Part shown: one piece after another, positions 35,242 to 40,052 of the stretch
How the letters are laid out: each line of letters opens with the position of its first letter
How positions within the stretch are numbered: position 1 is the first letter of the stretch
Source of the DNA: Rubrivivax sp.
GTDB lineage: Bacteria; Pseudomonadota; Gammaproteobacteria; Burkholderiales; Burkholderiaceae_C
Reading direction: 5' to 3'
Length of the DNA stretch: 40,052 nucleotides
NCBI GenBank assembly: GCA_020848515.1
Contig: JADLIA010000020.1
Location: 1-40,052, forward strand
Notes under the pieces: model-generated
Databases searched by the model: none
What the model saw: only the letters and a program-made list of their open reading frames with translations
What the model was told of the DNA's origin: nothing
Translations under genes and position numbers: made by a program

Positions 35242-35604
35242 ATGCAGCAACTTCCCCCCGAAGCGCTTGAGCATGTGGCGCATTACTTTCGCACGCTGTC
35301 CGAGGCAACGCGCCTACGCATCCTGAACGTGCTGGGGCATGGCGAGATGAGCGTCGGCGACATCGCCGAGAAGGTGGATTCCAGCGTCGCCAACGTGTCG
35401 CGCCATCTGGCGCAGATGGCGCAGCACGGCCTGGTGGCACGTGAAAGCCGGGGCAACAGCGCCTACTACCGCATCGCCGACCCGGCCGTGCACCAGTTGT
35501 GCGATCTGGTGTGCGGCAACATCGCGCGCCGCTTCGAGGACGTGGCCAGCACCCGCGCCGCCTTCGTCCGCACCGCGCGCGCCAAGCCCACGACCGGCCG
35601 CTGA
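35242..35604 (+). CDS. ArsR/SmtB-family transcriptional regulator
   Basis: A 120-residue winged-helix repressor. DNA-recognition region MSVGDIAEKVDSSVANVSRHLAQMAQ (36-61), wing ESRGNSAYYRIAD, and a C-terminal helix with Cys87 and Cys91 (QLCDLVCGNI). The usual ArsR alpha-3 metal box CVCDL and the first cysteine of BigR/SqrR persulfide sensors are missing. Sensing through the CxxxC pair on the last helix is therefore likely. It is divergent from the efflux/sulfide operon with 118 nt between start codons holding an operator-like palindrome. Upstream in-frame GTG and TTG starts exist at 35224 and 35233; the ATG is preferred. Confidence 0.9.
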   Translation: MQQLPPEALEHVAHYFRTLSEATRLRILNVLGHGEMSVGDIAEKVDSSVANVSRHLAQMAQHGLVARESRGNSAYYRIADPAVHQLCDLVCGNIARRFEDVASTRAAFVRTARAKPTTGR

Positions 35605-35616
35605 ACGGCCACCCGG

Positions 35617-36057
35617 TCAGCTGGCGCGAACCACCAGGGCGTCGATCTTGGTGTGCGACAGCACGCTTTGCGCCACGCTGCCCAGCACCAGCTTTTCGAG
35701 TCCGCGGCGGCCGTGCGACCCCATCACGATCAGGTCGGCACCGACGGCGCCGGCCGCCTCCAGAATGCCGCGCCACACGGCGTGGGACTCCACCACCCGG
35801 CTGTCGACCTGCACCCCAGCCGCCTGCAGACGCTGGTTGGCGGCTTCGATCGCCGCTCCCGCCTCCGCCCGCGCCGCGTTCAGGTACTGGTCCTGCCCGT
35901 AGGCGAAGTCGGCGCCCACGCCGGTGAACGGGTAGGGATCGATCACGAAGATCGCCGTCACCGGCACGCCGTACGCCCGCGCCAGCCCCGCTGCCTTGTC
36001 GATGGCTGCCATCGACGCGGTCGATCCGTCGACCGGAACCAGAATGTGCTTGTACAT
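35617..36057 (-). CDS. Universal stress protein UspA family
   Basis: A 146-residue cytoplasmic universal stress protein. N-terminal MYKHILVPVDGSTAS, and the ATP-binding pattern G-2x-G-9x-G-S in MGSHGRRGLEKLVLGSVAQ (Gly113, Gly116, Gly126, Ser127). AAGGAG precedes the ATG. An FNR/Anr-type box lies 69 nt upstream at a class II distance from a -10, so induction under low oxygen is likely. It is transcribed away from the CbiM-like gene and is not part of the ArsR block, although the two lie end to end. Confidence 0.93.
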   Translation of the reverse strand: MYKHILVPVDGSTASMAAIDKAAGLARAYGVPVTAIFVIDPYPFTGVGADFAYGQDQYLNAARAEAGAAIEAANQRLQAAGVQVDSRVVESHAVWRGILEAAGAVGADLIVMGSHGRRGLEKLVLGSVAQSVLSHTKIDALVVRAS

Positions 36058-36091
36058 GATGGACTCCTTGGTTGCCTATGCGCCTGAAACC

Positions 36092-36133
36092 ATTCTCTGA
36101 TCGCATGCCCGGCCGCAGTTTGACACGCATCAA
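36092..36133 (-). promoter_or_regulatory. FNR/Anr-type box and -10 of the uspA gene
   Basis: Minus strand TTGAT-GCGT-GTCAA (36120-36133) matches TTGAT-N4-ATCAA at nine of ten positions. The -10 candidate GAGAAT is at 36092-36097. Centre-to-centre distance is 32 bp, as in class II FNR promoters (box at -41.5), giving a leader of about 28 nt. Confidence 0.65.
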
Positions 36134-36248
36134 GTATCAGGGCCCGTCAAGCCCCAACCTCCCGTCACGGCAGCACGCTGCGGATGCGCCGGGGCGCGCC
36201 CGCCCGGGTTGACGACAATCGGCGTGCTGCCCGGCGCGCGGCCACCTC

Positions 36249-36902
36249 ATGCCCATGGACACCATCAACCTTGCACTCGTGGGCATCAGCCTGGGGCTGG
36301 CCCTGTCGTTTCGACCCTGGCGGCTGCTGGCGGGCGGCGCCCTGCTCTCGCCCTTGCTGGCATCGCTGGTCATCACCCCCTGGCTGTGGGCCCTGCCCTG
36401 GCTGCACCGGATGCCGATCCAGTTGCAGCTGTCCGGTGCCTGCCTGATCGGGCTGGCCCTGGGCTGGCCGCTGGCGGTACCGGTGTTCTGCCTGATTGCG
36501 GTGCTGGTCGGCCTGATCGCACCGGTGAGCTGGGCACAGCAGCTGGACATGGCACTGTGGCTGGGCATCGTGCCGGTCACCTTGTCTTTCGGCCTCGGCA
36601 TGGTGCTGCGGCGCTGGGTCTGGCGCAACCTGTTCGTCTACATCCTGGGGCGCGCGTTTCTGGGCACCGCGCTGTGCATGTTCGCCAGCGGAGCCCTGGC
36701 GCAGTGGACGGGTCACCGCCTGGCCGCCGCGGTGGACCCCGACCTGGCCATGGTGGCGCGCTGGTTGATCGCCTGGGGGGATGCCTTCATGACCGGCATG
36801 ATGGCCGCGATCTGCGTGGCCTTCAGGCCACATTGGCTGGCCACCTGGTCAGACTGGCTGTACATCGCACCGCCACCGTCGCGCCGATCGAACCAGCCCT
36901 GA
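36249..36902 (+). CDS. CbiM-like (COG3235) predicted membrane protein
   Basis: A 217-residue membrane protein with about six hydrophobic segments. It resembles the COG3235/CbiM-related group: NLFVYILGRAFLGTALCMF in the middle and the ending WGDAFMTGMMAAICVAFRPHWLATWSDWLYI. CbiM-like S-components bind cobalt or nickel, but this group lacks the N-terminal metal-binding MHI motif and no ATPase partner lies nearby. The function is open. A second ATG lies two codons later. Confidence 0.75.
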   Translation: MPMDTINLALVGISLGLALSFRPWRLLAGGALLSPLLASLVITPWLWALPWLHRMPIQLQLSGACLIGLALGWPLAVPVFCLIAVLVGLIAPVSWAQQLDMALWLGIVPVTLSFGLGMVLRRWVWRNLFVYILGRAFLGTALCMFASGALAQWTGHRLAAAVDPDLAMVARWLIAWGDAFMTGMMAAICVAFRPHWLATWSDWLYIAPPPSRRSNQP

Positions 36903-36904
36903 CG

Positions 36905-36946
36905 TTGAGGCGGATCAAGTTCGGCCATGTCCATAACATGGATACT
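36905..36946 (+). promoter_or_regulatory. FNR/Anr-type box and -10 of the DUF3149 gene
   Basis: TTGAG-GCGG-ATCAA (36905-36918), nine of ten positions of the FNR consensus. The -10 candidate GATACT is at 36941-36946. The centres are 32 bp apart, exactly as at the uspA gene, giving a leader of about 29 nt. Confidence 0.6.
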
Positions 36947-36981
36947 CGTCACGATCCGATGAACGAAAGAGGAATGGGACG

Positions 36982-37119
36982 ATGAAACTGTGGCAAGACC
37001 TGTTCGGCACCGACTACGGACTGATGAGCATCGCCGGCATCATCTTCATGATCGGCATGGCGATCTGGTTCGTGCGCTTCTTTCTGCGCAAGATCGCGCA
37101 GTCGTCCGATCAGCAATGA
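36982..37119 (+). CDS. DUF3149 small membrane protein
   Basis: A 45-residue protein, MKLWQDLFGTDYGLMSIAG at the start, then a single membrane helix (about 15-35: FMIGMAIWFVRFF) and a short basic/polar tail (LRKIAQSSDQQ). This is the DUF3149 pattern found in Beta- and Gammaproteobacteria; its role is unknown. AGAGGA lies a good distance before the ATG. An FNR-type promoter precedes it, so it may belong to the low-oxygen response and could associate with a membrane respiratory complex; that is inference. Confidence 0.85.
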   Translation: MKLWQDLFGTDYGLMSIAGIIFMIGMAIWFVRFFLRKIAQSSDQQ

Positions 37120-37134
37120 ACTGACCGGGCGGCT

Positions 37135-37752
37135 TCAGCCCCTGGGCGCCTCGGCCGCCTCCAGCAGCAGCGCGGTCTGACGCGCGAGCAATTGCAGCGT
37201 GCGCAGTTGCACCGGCGACAGCGGGCCCGCACGCCGGTCGGCCACCCAGAGCACGCCCCACACCTTGCCCGAGGCGCCGACCAGCGGAGCGCCGGCCCAG
37301 GTGCGGATGGCCAGGCCCTGCGCCAGCAAGGCGCAGCCGCTGAACCGCGGATCACCCCCCAGGTCTTCGATCACCGTCACCTGATCGGCGCAGCGCATCG
37401 CCAGTTCGCAGGGTGAGCCAGGCAGCGGCAGCGCCTCCACGGCGACCCCGGCCTGCGCTTTGAACCGAAGCCACGGCCCATCGCGCAGCGCCATCGCCCC
37501 CAGCGGCATGCGGCAGATGCGCAACGCCGTCTCCACCAGATAGGCGTGGGCGTCGTCCCCCCGCGCCTGCAGGGCGGCCAGGCGCCGCTGCTCGGCCGCG
37601 CGCCTGGGCGCCGGCACCTGCGCCGACAAGGCGGCCTGCACGGGGGCATCGCCCGGCCGGGAGGTCAGGCGCGCACGCGCCTCGGGCGGGGTCGGCGCCT
37701 TGGCGGCGGCCGCCGGGGCGCTCAAAAATCTGCTGACGAACCACCCCCACAT
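37135..37752 (-). CDS. GAF-domain protein
   Basis: A 205-residue protein with a short hydrophobic N-terminus (MWGWFVSRFLSA), an Ala/Pro-rich linker to about residue 55, then one GAF domain (about 65-200) with PLGAMALRDGPWLRFKAQAG, VIEDLGGDPRF and WAGAPLVGASGKVWGVLWVAD. No output domain is attached. The ligand is unknown. The ATG at 37750-37752 is taken because the upstream frame runs antisense through pbpC. It is divergent from pbpC. Confidence 0.82.
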   Translation of the reverse strand: MWGWFVSRFLSAPAAAAKAPTPPEARARLTSRPGDAPVQAALSAQVPAPRRAAEQRRLAALQARGDDAHAYLVETALRICRMPLGAMALRDGPWLRFKAQAGVAVEALPLPGSPCELAMRCADQVTVIEDLGGDPRFSGCALLAQGLAIRTWAGAPLVGASGKVWGVLWVADRRAGPLSPVQLRTLQLLARQTALLLEAAEAPRG

Positions 37753-37787
37753 GCCCACACCCTGAATGTAACTTTTTGTTGATTGGT

Positions 37788-37800
37788 CGCAATTATTGCG
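37788..37800. promoter_or_regulatory. Palindrome between GAF gene and pbpC
   Basis: CGCAAT-T-ATTGCG, a perfect 6-bp inverted repeat around one base, in the 117-nt divergent gap. It is the most AT-rich point of the gap and could be an operator for either gene. Confidence 0.35.
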
Positions 37801-37869
37801 CATCCGCAGCCGGTCGACAGTTTTTTTTGCGCGGCCCCCGCGCCGCCACCGGCGGCGACAATCGGTGCC

Positions 37870-40052
37870 ATGGGTTTGCGGCTCTTGCGACACATGGCCA
37901 CCGGTCTGGCCGGCATGCTGGCGCTGGGCGCCATGGCGGCGCCGGCCTTCGACCAGGTGCGGGCCGACTTCCGGCCCTCCGAAACCGTGCTGCTGGATCG
38001 CAGCGGCCAGCCGCTTCATCGCCTGCGCACCGACGCGCGCGTGCGCCGCGGCGATTGGGTGCGGCTGGACCAGGTCTCGCCGGCCCTGCGCCAGGCGCTG
38101 GTGCTGTCGGAGGACAAGCGCTTCTACGAGCACAGCGGGGTCGACTGGCACGCCGTGGGCGCCGCCGCCTGGGCCAACCTGTGGCACACGCGCACGCGTG
38201 GCGCCTCGACCTTGACCATGCAGCTGGCCGGCCTGCTGGACGACGACCTGCGCCTGGGCAGCGGCGGTCGCAGCCTGCGCCAGAAGGTCGGACAGGTGGT
38301 GCTGGCCACGCAGCTCGAAGCGCAGTGGCGCAAGGACCAGATCCTGGAGGCCTACCTGAACCTGGTGCCCTGGCGTGGCGAGCTGGTCGGCATCGATGCG
38401 CTCTCGCGCACCCTGTTTGCCAAGGCGCCGCATGGACTGCAGGACGGCGAAGCCGCCATCGCCGCCGCCCTGGTGCGGGCCCCCAACGCCCCCGCGGCCC
38501 AGGTCGCGCGGCGCGCCTGCGGCGTGCTGCAGAGCATGCGTGGCGACCGCGCCGCCGCCGATTGCGTGGCGCTGGACATGCAGACCGAAGCCGCGCTGGC
38601 GCGCCGCGCCTTCGCGCCCAGCGACGGCATCGCGCCGCACTTTGCGCGCCGCCTGCTCGCCGCCACCCGCAACGGCAGCGACCGCGCCCCGGCCACGCTG
38701 CCCAGCACGCTCGACGGCCGGCTGCAGCGCCTGGCGCTGGAGACGCTGCAAGGCCAGCTGCGCGAACTGCGCGGCCGCCATGTGGCCGACGGCGCCGTCA
38801 TCGTGCTCGACAACGCCAGCGGCGAGGTGCTGGCCTGGGTGGGCTCCAGCGGCGCGCTGAGCAGCGCCGCCGAGGTCGATGGCGTGCTCGCCCCACGCCA
38901 GCCCGGCAGTACGCTCAAGCCCTTTCTGTACGCGCAGGCCATCGCCGAGCGGCGCATCACGGCCGCGTCGCTGCTGCACGATTCGCCCGCGCAACTGCAC
39001 ACCGCCAGCGGCCTGTACATCCCGCGCAACTACGACCTGCAGTTCAAGGGCTGGGTGTCGGCACGCACCGCGCTGGCCGCCTCGCTCAACGTGCCGGCGG
39101 TGCGCGTGGGCGTCATGGTGTCGCCGCGCGCCTTTGCCCAGCAGCTCGGGCGGCTGGGCATTGAGCTGGCCGAAAGCGGCGACTACTACGGCTACAGCCT
39201 GGCCCTGGGCAGCGCCGAGGTCAGCCTACTGCAGCTCACCAACGCCTATCGCGCGCTGGCCAATGGCGGGCGCCTGTGTCCGGTGCGACTGCTGCCCAAT
39301 GCCCCCGGATCACTCCCTCTCCCTCTGGGAGAGGGCCGGGGTGAGACCGAAACTTACTCTCGCGCCGCGAGCCTTTCACTCCCTCTCCCGCCTGCGGGAG
39401 AGGGTCGGGGTGAGGGCAACCGGAGCCCGCAGGTCACTGCCACCACGCCCTGCACCCAGGCCCTCGACCCCGGCGCCGCCTTCATCACCAGCGACATCCT
39501 GTCCGACCGCAACGCCCGCGCCCCCACCTTCGGCACCGACTCGATCCTGGCCACGCGCTTCTGGAGCGCCGTCAAGACCGGCACCAGCAAGGACATGCGC
39601 GACAACTGGGCGGTCGGCTACAGCCGCAGCTACACCGTCGGCGTATGGGTCGGCAACGCCAGCGGCGCCGCCATGTGGGACGTCAGCGGCACCAGCGGCG
39701 CCGCCCCCGTCTGGGCCACGCTGATGCGCGAGCTGCACCGGCACACCCCCTCACCGCCCCCCGCCCCACCCGCTGGCCTACAGCACGTCGCCGTGCACTA
39801 CGCCGCCGGCCTGCAGGCACCGCGCAGCGAGTGGTTCCTGCCCGGCACCGCACAGAGTGAATTCGCTATAGAAACAGAAGCTGCCAGCGCAGACCCAGCA
39901 AACGCTGGAGGCCAAAAAGGCTTGAAAACGGCCAGCCACCCCAGCGCCCCCGCCGGCGTGCCCCCGCGCATCACCGCGCCGCAAGACGGCACCATCCTCG
40001 CCCTCGACCCCGACATCCCCCCCGCCCATCAGCGCCTGCGCCTGGCCGCCGA
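37870..40052 (+). CDS. pbpC: Penicillin-binding protein 1C, 3' end outside the window
   Basis: PBP1C is an inner-membrane bifunctional peptidoglycan synthase. The frame is open from the ATG at 37870 to the window end, 727 codons. After an N-terminal signal-anchor (about 8-24) come the GT51 domain (SEDKRFYEHSG with Glu81; GASTLTMQLAG), the transpeptidase motifs Ser347-x-x-Lys350 (PGSTLKPF), SLN (AASLNVPAV) and Lys569-Thr-Gly (VKTGTS), and the start of the BiPBP_C domain (PPRITAPQDGTIL). Two foreign repeats are translated in frame: a double CCCTCTCCC-type element (about residues 481-516) and a copy of the main repeat (about 666-687). All catalytic motifs remain intact. Confidence 0.94.
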   Translation, partial: MGLRLLRHMATGLAGMLALGAMAAPAFDQVRADFRPSETVLLDRSGQPLHRLRTDARVRRGDWVRLDQVSPALRQALVLSEDKRFYEHSGVDWHAVGAAAWANLWHTRTRGASTLTMQLAGLLDDDLRLGSGGRSLRQKVGQVVLATQLEAQWRKDQILEAYLNLVPWRGELVGIDALSRTLFAKAPHGLQDGEAAIAAALVRAPNAPAAQVARRACGVLQSMRGDRAAADCVALDMQTEAALARRAFAPSDGIAPHFARRLLAATRNGSDRAPATLPSTLDGRLQRLALETLQGQLRELRGRHVADGAVIVLDNASGEVLAWVGSSGALSSAAEVDGVLAPRQPGSTLKPFLYAQAIAERRITAASLLHDSPAQLHTASGLYIPRNYDLQFKGWVSARTALAASLNVPAVRVGVMVSPRAFAQQLGRLGIELAESGDYYGYSLALGSAEVSLLQLTNAYRALANGGRLCPVRLLPNAPGSLPLPLGEGRGETETYSRAASLSLPLPPAGEGRGEGNRSPQVTATTPCTQALDPGAAFITSDILSDRNARAPTFGTDSILATRFWSAVKTGTSKDMRDNWAVGYSRSYTVGVWVGNASGAAMWDVSGTSGAAPVWATLMRELHRHTPSPPPAPPAGLQHVAVHYAAGLQAPRSEWFLPGTAQSEFAIETEAASADPANAGGQKGLKTASHPSAPAGVPPRITAPQDGTILALDPDIPPAHQRLRLAA
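39311..39415 (+). repeat. Pair of CCCTCTCCC-type hairpin repeats inside pbpC
   Basis: Unit 1 (39311-39345) and unit 2 (39377-39415) each have CACTCCCTCTCCC, a short loop, GGGAGAGGG and CGGGGTGAG, so each folds as a hairpin. They are direct repeats 31 nt apart, read in frame as SLPLPLGEGRGE and SLPLPPAGEGRGE. Such elements are common in many Proteobacteria, normally between genes. Confidence 0.85.
39865..39930 (+). repeat. Main dispersed repeat, copy inside pbpC
   Basis: GCTATAGAAACAGAAGCTGC, CAGCGCAGA, CAAACGCTGGAGGCC, AAAAAGGCTTGAAAA. The best-preserved right half of all copies. It is read in frame as AIETEAASADPANAGGQKG. Confidence 0.85.

Noticed and set aside
37783-37796. TTGATTGGTCGCAA considered as a third FNR box before pbpC
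   Set aside because: Only eight of ten positions match and no -10 lies at the right distance.

Overview
The window is about 40 kb of high-GC DNA with the gene content and order of a betaproteobacterium of the order Burkholderiales, most likely family Comamonadaceae. The clues are the yebC-purD-hemF-nadD-rsfS order, a pcm-rhodanese-tolC run, a Bug-type solute receptor, an exosortase H pair, and a dispersed short repeat with core TAGCTGCTNGCGCA. I cannot name the genus. No rRNA, tRNA, CRISPR array, prophage or transposase gene was found.

Left part (1-9.7 kb): a minus-strand operon runs yebC - small lipoprotein - purD - hemF - nadD - rsfS (ribosome maturation and silencing, purine, heme and NAD synthesis), divergent from a yjgR-type ATPase and upp. 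A membrane-anchored glycoside-hydrolase-like protein and msrA follow on the minus strand.

Middle (10-24.7 kb): a lone Bug/TctC receptor, an EVE-domain protein divergent from a SrkA-type kinase, then a TetR - membrane fusion protein - RND pump operon. It is followed by pcm-like methyltransferase - rhodanese - TolC, which probably supplies the outer-membrane channel. Next are a minus-strand exosortase H gene with its partner membrane protein, then ettA and a glycosyltransferase-like gene.

Right part (24.7-35.6 kb): the most interesting block. Ten minus-strand genes are transcribed away from a divergent ArsR-type regulator: membrane fusion protein, RND pump, DUF2892 protein, AhpD-like CxxC protein, TolC, SQR-like flavoprotein, SAM methyltransferase, Tat-exported sulfide:quinone oxidoreductase, a small membrane protein and a second DUF2892 protein. 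Several boundaries overlap by 1-4 nt. A perfect inverted repeat lies between the -35 and -10 of the operon promoter, so ArsR is the likely repressor. I infer a sulfide/persulfide-type stress response that couples oxidation, methylation and tripartite efflux.

Right end (35.6-40 kb): uspA and a tiny DUF3149 gene, each with an FNR/Anr-type box placed exactly 32 bp from a -10, flank a CbiM-like membrane protein. A GAF protein gene then diverges from pbpC, which runs off the window.

Across the window lie at least 12 copies of one short repeat and 4 copies of a second. Copies of the first are fused in frame into nadD, srkA and pbpC, and others sit directly in front of start codons with constant polarity. 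pbpC also carries a third repeat (CCCTCTCCC type) in frame.
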